A stretch of 28,659 bases of DNA. It comes from Sperchopsis tessellata (Eukaryota; Arthropoda; Insecta; Coleoptera; Hydrophilidae). The stretch is taken from NCBI GenBank assembly GCA_033557685.1, contig JAWQRN010000531.1, positions 1 to 28,659 on the forward strand, read 5' to 3'. Shown here piece by piece: positions 1-10,389 of the stretch; position 1 is the stretch's first letter, and the number at the start of each line of letters is the position of its first letter. Under the pieces are notes generated by a model that was given only the letters and a program-made list of their open reading frames with translations, had not been told where the DNA came from and made no database searches. Made by a program: the position numbers and the translations under genes.

Positions 1-369
1 TATAATTATTAATGTAAAGCATTGTATATTGCAGACATAAGTTTCGTTATGTTACTAAGCCAAATAACATTATTATAATATCAAATATATTATACAACTG
101 GATGAATAATTATGATCTCATGTAATTAAGAAAGTCTAGACATTCTATAAGAAAGAAACTATCATTTATTTCTGATTTCAGATAGAAAATAAACTTCAGA
201 TTTCCAAAGATCGCATTTGTCACGTTATAAGAAAATCTAATTACATAATGTTGAATGCAAGTTTTCGTATAAGAGGAAACATTGAATTAGATAAGAATAT
301 CGAGATCTTGATTCGTGAGAATGAGGTTTACAAGAATTTCGCTTTGTGTGTATAGATCTGCGATTTCTA
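1..369. other. A+T-rich DNA, no feature seen
   Basis: A+T-rich sequence with short homopolymer runs. I see no coding pattern, RNA gene or repeat end before the block that starts near 370. Confidence 0.5.
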
Positions 370-560
370 GACGACATAAAGGCTCCCCATATTGCACGGT
401 CTCTTGGGCCTCAGCCAGGATGAAGAAGACAATACCACAACAGGCGTCCCTGATCACCGATTGTGGTTTCGTTCCAGTGAAACTGGAGCAAGAGCTGGAA
501 AAACTTTGTTTGTACAAACAAAAATATTTGGTTTTCGTCTCCAGGTGCAAATCAAGTTAG
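370..560 (+). other. Possible host exon (unassigned)
   Basis: About 190 bases are much richer in G+C than their surroundings. On the plus strand a splice-acceptor-like TTTCTAG ends at 369. The frame after it is open to a TAG at 558-560 and reads about 62 residues with four cysteines, including the run SLITDCGFVPVKLEQELEKL. A CAG|GTGCAA at 541-549 could be a weak donor; otherwise this would be a terminal exon, with an AATAAA near 644. The same block is also open in a second plus frame and in one minus frame, so the coding frame is uncertain. I do not recognise the protein. It could be an exon of an unknown host gene or a piece of an unrecognised repeat. Confidence 0.22.
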
Positions 561-598
561 ATTGTATTTAATATATTTATGAAGATTTTTTGCAGTTG

Positions 599-820
599 CT
601 ATTGCGGTGAAATTATTGGCATATCAATTTTTTCTTGTGTCCAAATAAAGTTAAGAAATTTCTTCATGAGGACAATTTCTCCTACACCACATTTCATACA
701 TTTGTTTAATTCACGAGCAAAACAAATGCCAGTTTGTATCACGATGATTACTATGCAGCAAACTAACAAAAATTGGATATTCGAGTAATAAAATAAATGT
801 GGCCATAGAAGTCTACGCAC
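599..820 (-). other. Short ORF with signal-peptide-like start (doubtful)
   Basis: A 73-codon minus-strand ORF begins with about 15 residues, then a hydrophobic stretch (FLLVCCIVIIVIQTGICFA), then RELNKCMKCG. This resembles a secretion signal followed by a small cysteine-bearing peptide. Codons are A+T-rich and no partner exon or promoter is clear. Chance ORFs in A+T-rich DNA often give hydrophobic runs, so I hold this only as a possibility. Confidence 0.12.
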
Positions 821-1899
821 TGAAATAACTTTTTCAGAAGTTTATTACAATTAATGGTTCTTTTATAGTATCTTTTAATACTACAGGTTTAATTATTGTG
901 AAATGTTATTATCTGGATTTAACATTATCTTAAAGTTACGAACCCATACCTATTTATTAGTCGTATTCCATTCAAAATTTTAATGATTTTAAGACATCGC
1001 CTTTACAATATTTAGTTTTTCTTAAAGATTTACAAGAAATATTTGTATTGTAATGTTAAAATTTAGTCAAAAAAGAGTGTGACTTTATTTACTTACAAGT
1101 ATCCATCAAATTTGTACATGAACATGTTTATTATTTAAACATTATTTCTACTTATTTAATGCTATTAATAATTATTATTAAGATTTTAAATTCAAAATAA
1201 TGACAATTCACTGTCTTAAAATCATTTATATTTTAAACGAAAAATCAAATGTAAATAATTGGTTAATAAAAAATTGTTAAACTTAAAAATGAATGTTCAT
1301 AATCTGGAAACATAATACCATAAAAAACCATTAAATGTAATCTAGCTATCATTTAATGACTCAAATATCTAAACTTTTCTAACAAAGTCACTCTATCTAA
1401 CTGATATTTGTCGAAGACATAGAACTTATCAAATGTAGGCACAAATGTAGACGTATATGTTTTTAAGGAGTGGGGGTATTTCATATTACACATAAAAAAG
1501 TGGAGGTCCAGAAATCAGTCAATGTTATAAATTATTTAACGATAATTCAGTTGTCCGCATTCATGGCATCTTGCCTCATCTTCTAAATGGACTACAGAAG
1601 AAAAATGACCTTGTAAGTAGATGCAAAAATAAACACGAACAAATAAACAATAAAATGTACATGACGAAAGCAGATAAAACGCACCACAGTTTAAAATATC
1701 ACACATAAATCAAGCCGCAAAACACATTAAGTAAAGTTTAAGCAACTAAAAATTAGAGCAAGTCACTCAGAATAAAAAGAGACATAGGAAGAAATATGAG
1801 CTGAAAAACATTTTTAGGTGTAATTCATGCTGAGAAATACGTAAATGACAATGTAAACGTCAAACAAAAATGACAATTTGGAATACGTATAGCACAAAT
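821..1899. other. A+T-rich DNA, no confident feature
   Basis: Very A+T-rich with many short A and T runs. The part from about 1480 to 1900 lies just downstream of a minus-strand Penelope-like reverse transcriptase, where its linker and endonuclease would be expected. I could not recognise a GIY-YIG domain there. The rest shows no coding or structural signal I can support. Confidence 0.45.
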
Positions 1900-2920
1900 G
1901 AAGCCGACAGTCTCCGGCCAAATAGAGTTGAATGAGAAATACAATTAGAGGTCTGTTGAGAAGACAAGGAAGAATACTATCTCAGTTCATTCTATAAATA
2001 ACACCAATATGATAATTATTTTCCAAAGCAATCTGCTTAATAATTTTTAATTCATAAAGAAAAATTTCACGTAAAAAGGTGACATGGAACAGTCAGTGAG
2101 TATTACTAGAGAATAAAACTCTTCTATTATGAAGGTAATGCACAAATTCGGAAGAAATGACGTGAGAAGTTTGAAAAACTTATTTGTAAATTTTAAATGA
2201 GTTTGTCTTACTTTTTCTGCCAACAGAGAGACACGAACTTTAAAAAAATATTGGTGTAAATGTTATTAAGATATATTAGGAAATTGGAAGTGAATTAATG
2301 TCACCCATCCAATAACAAATGGCATCATCAACGTATCTATATCAGTAGAATATGTACTTGAAGAAAGTGCTAACAACTGTAGCAGTAGATCTTGCTAAAT
2401 GACCCATAAAAATGTACGTTAGAAGAGGTGATAACAGATTTTCCATACCAAAATTATTAACCTAGCTATATGACTAAACATTCAACTTAAAACAGTTTTG
2501 GTATAAACAAAAGCATAATAACTGATAAATAATATTAACCGAAGAACTGTCTATGTCAGAAACTTCGTAACAAAGATTTGACAAATTCCAGGTACACTGG
2601 AGAATAAATCTACAATGTCGAAAGCTAAAACCACAATTACCGGAACAATATGTTATGCTAAATCCCAGGAATTTTCAATAGAATTAGAAGGAGAGAAACC
2701 CAAAATTGGAAAATGAATGCTTTATCTCTCAATGGGAGAGTCAATAACAAAAATTACCGGTCGTACCTGCAAGGAGGGTTTATATATTTTAAGTTACCAA
2801 TATATCCAAGATACCAGTGGATTTGTTGGAACAGACAACTTTCCAAAGGACCCTATAGATGAACCAGGCAAGAAAGCTAGGATATTTATAGCCCTTCTGA
2901 TGAAAGGCGACATTGGTTAA
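1900..2920 (-). pseudogene. Penelope-like element reverse transcriptase, decayed
   Basis: Read on the minus strand across several frames, this keeps the Penelope-like (PLE) reverse-transcriptase order. Near 2745-2800 a remnant of the LPKIHKP..RPI region reads LKIYKPSLQVRPVIFVIDSP. At 2585-2630 LAFDIVDLFSSVP matches the first catalytic-Asp motif. At about 2415-2450 ENLLSPLLTYIFM corresponds to the MGxPLSPLLA.IFM motif. At 2324-2335 the codons for YVDD are intact within YRYVDDAICYW. Further on (about 1985-2053) ELKIIKQIALENNYHIGVIYR matches the conserved segment after the palm domain. Stops and frame changes lie between every block, so it makes no enzyme. PLE reverse transcriptases copy element RNA into the genome. 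The GIY-YIG endonuclease expected downstream is not visible. Confidence 0.82.
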
Positions 2921-3130
2921 AAACTCAATTATCGAGTATTCGGATTATTGTGAAGAAAGTACTCCACATTAGCTACACAATCAAATCGTTGTATTATGAT
3001 TAAATAATCATATTTATCTAGCTTGAGCAAACATAATTATCGCTAGAAGACTTCCTTTTTGAATTAAAACTATTACGCAGATGGATTTAAAAATAATTAT
3101 CGTATTGCTTTTATTGACAGAATGATATAT
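2921..3130. other. A+T-rich spacer
   Basis: No coding or repeat signal seen. It may include decayed N-terminal sequence of the minus-strand Penelope-like element. Confidence 0.4.
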
Positions 3131-3698
3131 AAGATTGTGAGTCCAGTCCACTTTCTTGGGCCGCATCTTCTATCGTATGCTCCTATCCTAAGACCTTTTC
3201 CTTAAATTCTGCCCCAAGAACTCACCTCAGTGGTGCTGATCGGGTTTCCTACGTAGAAACGGTTTCAGCCTTTTGTCTCGGGCGCTATCCATTTTTATTT
3301 AAGTGGAAACGGAAACCACTGCCACCGGCGCTGGTGAGCTAGGTTCTCCTAGGGTGCACCGATGTTGCTGGCGACTCCGTGAAGAAACGAAAACCAGGGG
3401 TCATGACATTTATGCTACTGTTTAACTTCCTTCGGAGATGATGCAAACACACAGGTGGTTTTAACACATTCATTTTAATACCAAATATACAATTTAAGGA
3501 TTTCAATTCAAATGGTAAAGTCAAACTAAAATCGACTTAGTGTGGTTCAAATGCACAGGCGGTGGAAACGAGCGAGAGATCGATGGTATCGTCGGCGATC
3601 AAGATTTTATTATCAGGCAGGTAAAATAGACGAAATATAACTAAGCGGTCATTTTCTTACGGGTGTAACAAACAAACAAGCAGCTTTACATGGTTAAT
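3130..3698. other. G+C-richer unassigned block, probable old repeat
   Basis: From about 3140 the base composition shifts sharply and C/G-rich phrases appear, for example CCACTGCCACCGGCGCTGG near 3318. Translations in six frames show no family I recognise; the longest ORF, on the minus strand (3339-3524), looks like chance. The composition and the adjoining tandem duplication suggest the body of an unidentified transposable element rather than host unique sequence. Confidence 0.3.
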
Positions 3699-4058
3699 AC
3701 CCTATCTCATAGGAGAGACCCTTGAGCAAAGCCCGAAGAGGCGGATACCATTGGCTTTATTGTGGCATTAGCAAACGAGATATCGGTCAGTGAATGTTTG
3801 AAGGATACCATGGAAGTCCAGGCACAAATATATCTGACACTCTCAGCTACTGGGAGAAACAGAAACGAAAACGGTGCAAGCAGCGAGCCAATTATGTACT
3901 TGAGCTGCCAAGGCATCCTAAATGGCCGAAATCTCAATTGTGAAACGGACACCCTACCGCATAGGAGCGACCTCTGAGCAAAGTCCGAAGACGCGGCTAC
4001 CATAGGCTTTATGGATGATATTAGCAAACGAGGTATCGGTCGGTGAATGTAGGATACC
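3699..4058. repeat. Tandem duplication, 252-bp period
   Basis: The sequence starting ACCCTATCTCATAGGAG at 3699 recurs as ACCCTACCGCATAGGAG at 3951, an exact 252-base offset. About 100 bases align (3699-3800 with 3951-4050) at roughly 85% identity by eye, including TTAGCAAACGAGRTATCGGTC. The second copy is truncated and diverges after about 4058. Each copy opens with a small inverted repeat (CCTAT-ctc-ATAGG in the first). The period is a multiple of three, and a 141-codon minus-strand frame (3707-4132) crosses both copies, reading IKPMVAASSDFAQRSLL and IKPMVSASSGFAQGSLL. Whether it is coding, or a subterminal repeat of an element, is unknown. Confidence 0.75.
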
Positions 4059-4342
4059 CTAGAACGACTGATCTGGTCGTGCTTGCGGGCTTTTATAACC
4101 TCTGCCTGTAGGAGGGAATAACGCACGACCACCGGAGGCAGTGAAACATAGAATTGTCTAAGCGATGATATAAAATCCTACCGCTGTTCTGTTCAAATAA
4201 CGTTATGTCGGTGGCGTGGATTTAAATATTTAAATAAATATATAAATAGTAAGTTTACAAGAGCCTTTGGAAAGACTATTTACATGTAAATAGTATGTTT
4301 ACATTAGGTCGTAAATAACAATGGGAAAATGCCTGGTCAAAC

Positions 4343-4359
4343 TGTAACGCTTCGTTACA
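4343..4359. repeat. Short perfect hairpin
   Basis: TGTAACG and CGTTACA form a perfect 7-bp inverted repeat around a CTT loop. It could fold as a small hairpin. No terminator or transposon-end context is evident. Confidence 0.35.
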
Positions 4360-4554
4360 AGATTCGCAAATCATTTAAATTGAGACAGGATTCTTCTTTG
4401 CCTTCTAAGTATTCAATTGTATTTTTTTAAGTATTTTATTCATACCTATTTTGTCTTTCCAAGAATGTAGATGTTTGGTATGATTTTTATTTGATGTTAA
4501 TACTTTTTTAAAGTCTTCTTTCAATTTTAAAAAAGTAGTTCGTTGTCAGTAAGA

Positions 4555-4720
4555 AATCCTTGCCCGTCTCAAGTAGATCTTATGTATACAAACTGCAGTG
4601 TGAAAATTGCCCTGTCATTTACATTGGCTAGAATAGTAGGAATTTTCCTGAATAAATGGCTAAACATTTGACATTAGCAAGTTTCTCTAGCACTGGTTCT
4701 ATTAAAGCTCGATCAATCTT
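4555..4720 (+). pseudogene. Penelope-like GIY-YIG endonuclease remnant
   Basis: On the plus strand the frame from 4578 reads SYVYKLQCENCPVIYIG, then a TAG at 4629-4631 where family members usually have Gln, then NSRNFPE, another stop, and MAKHL. This matches the GIY-YIG nuclease of Penelope-like elements: the GIY strand (here YVY), the YIG strand, and the paired cysteines plus downstream His of the CCHH motif typical of PLE nucleases. The nuclease nicks target DNA for integration. Two stops kill this copy. It faces opposite to the PLE reverse transcriptase at 1900-2920, so it comes from a separate insertion. No reverse-transcriptase motif was recognised upstream. Confidence 0.68.
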
Positions 4721-5040
4721 TTGTTAGCATTTTCATTTTAATAGTCAATAATTTAATAAATCTTAGTCTGAATGCTTTGGGACAACTGGAAATTTTAAGG
4801 AGAATATTTAAACCCATTTAGTTTAAATAGTCGTTTCGTGATCGGCATTTTACCTTTAACATCTTTGGTATTCTTTCTAAAATCATTTCGCAACTACTCG
4901 AGAAGTAGCCTAATCTTACTTACTTAAGATGAAATCTAATATATCCTATTGTTCTTCGACGACGTCCTGTGCCCAGGCTTCTTATTCTGGGCACTCTTCA
5001 TACCACGCTCTACAACATCTTAATAGACTGAATTAGGTCA
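4721..5040. other. Unassigned A+T-rich DNA
   Basis: Probably the decayed tail of the Penelope-like fragment to the left. No readable domain. Confidence 0.35.
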
Positions 5041-5790
5041 TATTTATTCGGTTTGAAATTTTACGGCATTAAATTTCTGCGTCCTATAAACCAATTATGC
5101 ATCTCTTATCAAATTCACAGAACTTAATACAATTTTCTCGTCTATGTATCCTATTTTCCTGATTTCGCCGATTACTTCTGGCAGACATATTATTGTATAC
5201 CAGTACAACCGAAAAAACAAGCGATCATTTCCTTGGAAGTGCTTCGTGAACGAACAACTTTTGTGGGATTCGGTTCATCTTAAAGCACCTAAACAGTGGA
5301 TTGTTGCTAAGTTTCCAGTTTATACGAATATATCCATATTTCGTCACCTGTTACGATGTTATATACGGATTTTGCTGTTCCTCGTCGAATTTTTCACAAC
5401 TAAATGTTCATGCAAAATCGAATGTACTGCAGTCTTCTATATGCCTCAGGCATATAGGGCCTCAATCTCACACTAAGTCACATGCCGATCTACTTCAATC
5501 ATGTTTATTGTAAATTCATCAGTGACGGACAAACGACCACAATGAAATTCTGCAAACCAATTATAAACAGTCTTTTCTGATGGCGCTTCATTACCAAAAT
5601 TTTTAACAAAGCGATTCTATGCATTGTTGTTAAGTTAAGCCTTTACTAAAATCGTAATGAAAAATCCAACAAAACCTACACGTTAAATTTCCATTTTTTT
5701 ACAAAAATGCTTTTTTTAAACGCTCACTGTAAACAAAATACTCAGTCAATTTCTAAGCTGTCACTGTTTTCACATTACAAAATGTCAAAT
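5040..5790 (-). pseudogene. mariner-family transposase, decayed
   Basis: On the minus strand the start codon region is near 5693 (MEI, then the ..VGFVGFFI.. stretch). At 5544-5600 GNEAPSEKTVYNWFAEF is the second helix-turn-helix of mariner transposases. Near 5430-5480 a DRHVT..EIEAL stretch and then VHSILHEHLVVKN follow the family order. At about 5339-5360 IVTGDEIW holds the first catalytic Asp. At 5215-5300 DEPNPTKVVRSRSTSKEMIA and ACFFG follow. Near 5150 LPEVIGEIRK is readable. The central HHDNA block with the second Asp is missing, and NWF..R.. sequence near 5080-5100 may be the C-terminus, implying an internal deletion. There are many stops. Mariner transposases cut and paste at TA dinucleotides; I could not identify the terminal repeats. 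Confidence 0.85.
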
Positions 5791-5959
5791 TTTACAAATA
5801 TAGTAATAACACATCTCAATAGCTTCACCTAAAGATCTTTTGTAAGCACTTAAAAGATAACCTTCGTAACTTATGGTGTGTATTTGTAGTATGGTGTATT
5901 ATAAAAATTATTTCGTACTTGTGTTTTATTATTTATACCATTTTTACTGTGGTTTTCAT

Positions 5960-7345
5960 TGTTAAAATTCTTGTTGTGTTACCTGTGTAAGCTCTTTTGA
6001 GACTCTTGAGACTCTTTCTTCTGCTGCATTGTTTGTTTTGTATTGTATTTCTTGTTTCTAACGACTATTAGCCCCCTTCCGCCTTCCTTCCTTCTTATTA
6101 CTGCATGAGTTTGCATATAAGTTTGTGTGTTTAGTTAATTAATTTCTATTTAGTGTGTTTATTTTTTACAATTCAGTTGTTGGACATTTTATTTTGGCAA
6201 AATAAAGTCATATATACAGACAAAGCGAAATTATTACTAGTTTTGAAAATGTTCCGTGAATATAATTTTGGTTTGTAACATAGCCAATAATCGATTTTTC
6301 TATGTGTCTTACAGATTCTTCTTGATGTCTGTATGTTGCTCCCTTTTATTTTTTGAAAAACCAAGATATTTGTACGTTTTGTGCTGTTCCATATATTTTA
6401 ATTCTTCTTTGTTTAACGTTTCATTAGATTGTCATTCTCTCCCCTTACCCAAACTGCATATTTATGTCGTTTGTAAGTTTTTCAACGATGTAGTGTTGTT
6501 TAATGTATTTGATAGTAAACTACAGGGTGCTCAGGGAGTTGCCCTGAAACATATCTGTATTTATGTTTATGCTTTTTCTTTCATCCCTCTTTGTCAGTTA
6601 GATATATTTTAGTGTACCATGATTTCATAACCTCTTCCAGAAATATTAGAAGTTGTGAGTAGAACTTATGTATGTTCTTGTAAGCCAGCTATGTGATATA
6701 TAATCGAACGTTTTCGTATAATATATGTAATATGTGATAAGATTACTCTGGTCTTTTTCGGCTTGTTTCATTGTTATTGTGTCTATTGTTAACCATTTTG
6801 TTCTTCTATGAATGTGTTGTGTTCTGATAAGTGCAATTCTACTTTTCTTGCAATGTAATTATATTATAAATATTGGCAGGCAAGTTTAGAGTTCGCTGGG
6901 GTAAGGGTGTTTTTTTGTTGGTTGTATATATGTCTTGCATTGTGTTATGAACTACTGGAACTGTGATGGGTGTTGTATTATTTTATTTACTTAGTTTGTA
7001 ATATATTATTCTACACCTAAACATTTCTTATACCAGTAGTTATGAATTGTATCTACACCCGGGCATTTTCAGTTTTGTCATTTGTGTATTATCTATGTGA
7101 GTTCTTCGTTATTGTACGTCTTTCTGTGTAGTTCCTTCTTCTTGAATCCAGATTGATGGAACTTTTTCGTGTTGGCCATACATTATTCCAAAAGTCGGTA
7201 ATTTCTTCTTTAGTGGTTGTATTGATTTTCACCTCTTGTTTATTGCATACTTGTTTGTAGAAATTCTTTCATTTGTTTTAAAAATACTATTGACAGTTTG
7301 TATTTCATTTGACTCTTTGTATCTTCTATACTTTAATTATTATTA
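5960..7345 (-). pseudogene. R4/Dong-like LINE reverse transcriptase, decayed
   Basis: The minus strand, A-rich in the sense direction, preserves the order seen in R4/Dong-type non-LTR retrotransposons. TTKEEITDFWNNVWP lies near 7190-7245. IHNYWYKK and NKIIQHPSQF follow near 6960-7060. HLSEHNTFIEEQNG is at about 6790-6840. The motif-4 remnant MFQGNSLSTL is at 6520-6555, then TNDINMQFG, then a YKYLGF match near 6370. KGSNIQTSRR and LYSRNIFKTSNNFALSV lie at 6200-6350, and a RREGGRGLIVVRN-like stretch near 6060-6090. The catalytic YxDD segment between motif 4 and TNDINMQFG is deleted. Multiple stops and frameshifts are present. No endonuclease domain is visible, so this is a 5'-truncated, dead copy. 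Confidence 0.78.
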
Positions 7346-8640
7346 TTACTATTATTAGTATACTTTTTTATGCCTTTACTTGAATTTGTCAGACATATAC
7401 ATTATATTTAATTTCATGCAAGAAAGTCTATAACCTCTTTGAATATTGAATTATGTTGGTAAGTATGAGAAAGCTATATTAAGGTATATTTTTACTATTT
7501 TCTGTTTCTGTACCTTGATTTCAAATAACTTTTTTATTATATTGTCAAGAAAGCCGTGAATCAGACTTTTAAAATAATCATTCTTTCTTACAACATATTT
7601 CTTTTGTGACTGCAAATCATTTTTCTTTTAGGGAACATATAATGTATAGACAAATAGAAAAGAACGAAATAACTTTTCTGCAAATATCCGCTAGACATAA
7701 ATTATATTTCATTTGAAAATTTCAGTATATCCTGAGTTTTACCTATACATAATATTTTTAGATATGAAATGAATATGAAATATATTTTTATAATTCTCGG
7801 AGAACGTCATAAGACGCCAAGATAAGTAAAAAATATAGCCACATAAATGTAGCTTTTATTGAAACTAGTGCTATCCATCTCACTTTTCTAAAGCTTCCTT
7901 TTGAGTAAACAAAGCAGGAATCTCCTGCCAAAGAATAAGTTCCGTTTGTATTAAACGATGTACAGCGTCCAGGAAAGCACATAACGAAAGGTATTAAAAG
8001 TTCAGTTCTCAGTAATGGTGCTGACAACAAACATAAACATTTTTAAAATCCCTGTTTGAGGATTCAACCTTACTTTTTGTTAAACTAAGCTAGCTACTGA
8101 TGATCATCTCACAATATTGTGCAACCTCGCGATATTAAAATCTTCATTTTTACTGTTATTGTACGTCGCTTCTGCAATTTCTTTTTTTTACAACGTTGTA
8201 GATATAATGTCTTACCGGGAGGATAGCCATGTCTGAAAGTAGCTCCTTTTGAAAATTATGTATACCTCTTTCATCGTGCAACTTCGTACAAATCTTTTTA
8301 GAATATTTTGTATTTTATTAAATTGTATGTTTTTACATGTATGTTGTGAATATACAAATAAGGTATCTTAAGAGAGTCTAAATACATCTAATAATCTATA
8401 TTTTACTCCACTTTCGCACCTACTTTAATCACTCCAAGCACGATGTCAACTTTCGCAAAATAATTACTGTCGAATATCATATATGATATGTAGTTTAAAT
8501 TTAAGAAATTTTAACATAGGAAAAAACCTTAAGATAGTAATAATACCATGATTAAATTAGGGTTCTATAAACACAAAGTTGAAATGAATTGTTCATAATC
8601 TTGTTATAGGAAAGTTTCTTGCCTATATTAATGTCATGTC
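7346..8640. other. Unassigned DNA with one odd ORF
   Basis: Mostly A+T-rich. A minus-strand ORF at 7788-8030 (80 codons) has a cysteine-containing middle (FVMCFPGRCTSF) but no recognised family. At 8205-8290 a slightly G+C-richer stretch has a donor-like CCCG|GTAAGA on the minus strand (near 8212-8220). I cannot connect either to a gene. Confidence 0.3.
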
Positions 8641-10389
8641 TTGAAACTGACCACATAAAATAATATTAACAAACATTTATCATGTACACCATACAGTATT
8701 GAACGACAAGTTATATATAAATATAATATAAATTTATAAATAATGCTGTTGTTACAACTACTTAGCAAGGAGAGGATTTTATTTCTTACCAATTAATATT
8801 CATAAAAATTTCATTAAAATTATGGTTTTCATAAAAATTATGGACCCATATGACTTCTTGAATGATTTGCTAAACTAATTCTTATTTTTGAAAATATTTT
8901 CATTATATTTATCATAAAAATCAGGTAAAATTTTTAATGATTGTGTTTAAGCAATCTTTCAAAATGACTCTTAAAAGAAAGTTTAAGCTTGCTGAAAGAC
9001 GATTACTTAAATGGATGTTTTGTTGATTTGAATTTCAAAAAAAATACGAAAAAATAACTGTCACTTATATAAGGTTTGTAGTTGTTCTTACAGAATGATG
9101 TGTTTGAAGGATGGCTGTAAAAATGGAACCTATAGCTAACACTGGATTTTACAACGAATAATTAATTTGGAATGAAATATATAAAAATGAAGTGTTTTCC
9201 AGGAAAGATGTTGCTAATGAACTATTAAAAGGATAATAAACCTAGCGTTTCCAGAAATGTGTCTGTGGAGAGGTATTTTTGAAACAAACTATATAGGGTG
9301 GTGCGAAAACGAAAAATATATTGAATCAAGTAATCTACAAAACGACGGAGAATTTACAGGCACACAACAAATTGGTTAAGTCATATTTTACTACCATAAG
9401 ATGACTTCTAAGAACAGGCATTACATTATTCTCGCATATAGTTTTATCCTTGTCTTGTTACTATTAAAATTGAAATAGCAATGATTTCATGAAGAGTTGT
9501 CAGGAGTCAAATTCCTGTTGTATTAGTACAGTATTGGTAAATTTATGAAAATATAGAGCCTAGGCTGTTGGACGATATGATATTGTACAAATAATTTATA
9601 CTGGATATTATCAATATGGTAACTGTTTCAACGTTAACCTTCGTAGATGGTCTTGATATTGACATATTAGGGTGTGAAGTATGTAACTACATGGTAGGTA
9701 CTAAATTTCTCATTGATAATTCAGCATGTTACCTAGTGATGTATTCAAACTTAATGTTAAACACAATATTAACAAACAAATATGAATATCATACTATATT
9801 ATTCTAGTAAAAACTTTAAATTAACGGTTGTTTGGATTTCATTTGATTATGCTGTTCGCAAAAGATACGTAGCACGCTTTGAATTAGATGAATTTGATGG
9901 ATCAATGTATGAATGAAGGTAATGTGAAGATCAAAAATTGGTTTGCCTTGTGTTGCACTTGTTTACAACAGTTATATAAACATTACTAGCACGTTTGTTT
10001 AGTAATACAAAGTAACGTACTATAAAAAACCCTGCTTTTATTTTAAATTTCATCTGATACCGACAGAGTTTTTGTACAATCAAGCATACCATATTAATTT
10101 ATCTGTCATTCTTATTTCTCTATCAGTTTACAACTTTTGTATTTCTTCTATTGTTTATTATCACATATTTCTATTTTTTGGGATGTAATTTCGTTTGAGC
10201 TCCACATTGATTCTTCAGTGAGTATTCTTCTGGAAATTTAAATAGGTCAGAAACGGATTGCTGAAAGTTTTAGAGAAATCGCATAAAATATCAATTACTA
10301 AGGGGAACCAAGGGTAGAATGTTGATAGCACTTATTCTTTTGATTAAATTTGTTTAGACTTCAGTTTCAACACATATTAAGTTGATGGA
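8641..10389. other. Unassigned A+T-rich DNA
   Basis: No recognised family. A plus ORF at 9616-9807 contains LTFVDGLDIDILG, faintly like a reverse-transcriptase YADD strand, but flanking motifs are absent. A stretch at 9180-9300 reads RKDVANELLK on the plus strand without further support. Confidence 0.35.

Noticed and set aside
2717..2920. 67-codon plus ORF
   Set aside because: Antisense shadow of the Penelope-like reverse transcriptase, whose conserved motifs read on the minus strand.
5144..5513. 110- and 70-codon plus ORFs
   Set aside because: Both are antisense to the mariner remnant, which carries the recognisable transposase motifs.
5880..7340. Strong T-richness of the plus strand, considered as a replication or transcription skew
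   Set aside because: Explained by the A-rich sense strand of the R4/Dong-like LINE lying on the minus strand.
7788..8030. 80-codon minus ORF with a cysteine-containing middle, considered as a secreted peptide
   Set aside because: No signal peptide, no recognised family and no supporting splice context.
9616..9807. Plus ORF with LTFVDGLDIDILG, considered as a LINE YADD strand
   Set aside because: No flanking reverse-transcriptase motifs in any frame; a single short resemblance is not enough.
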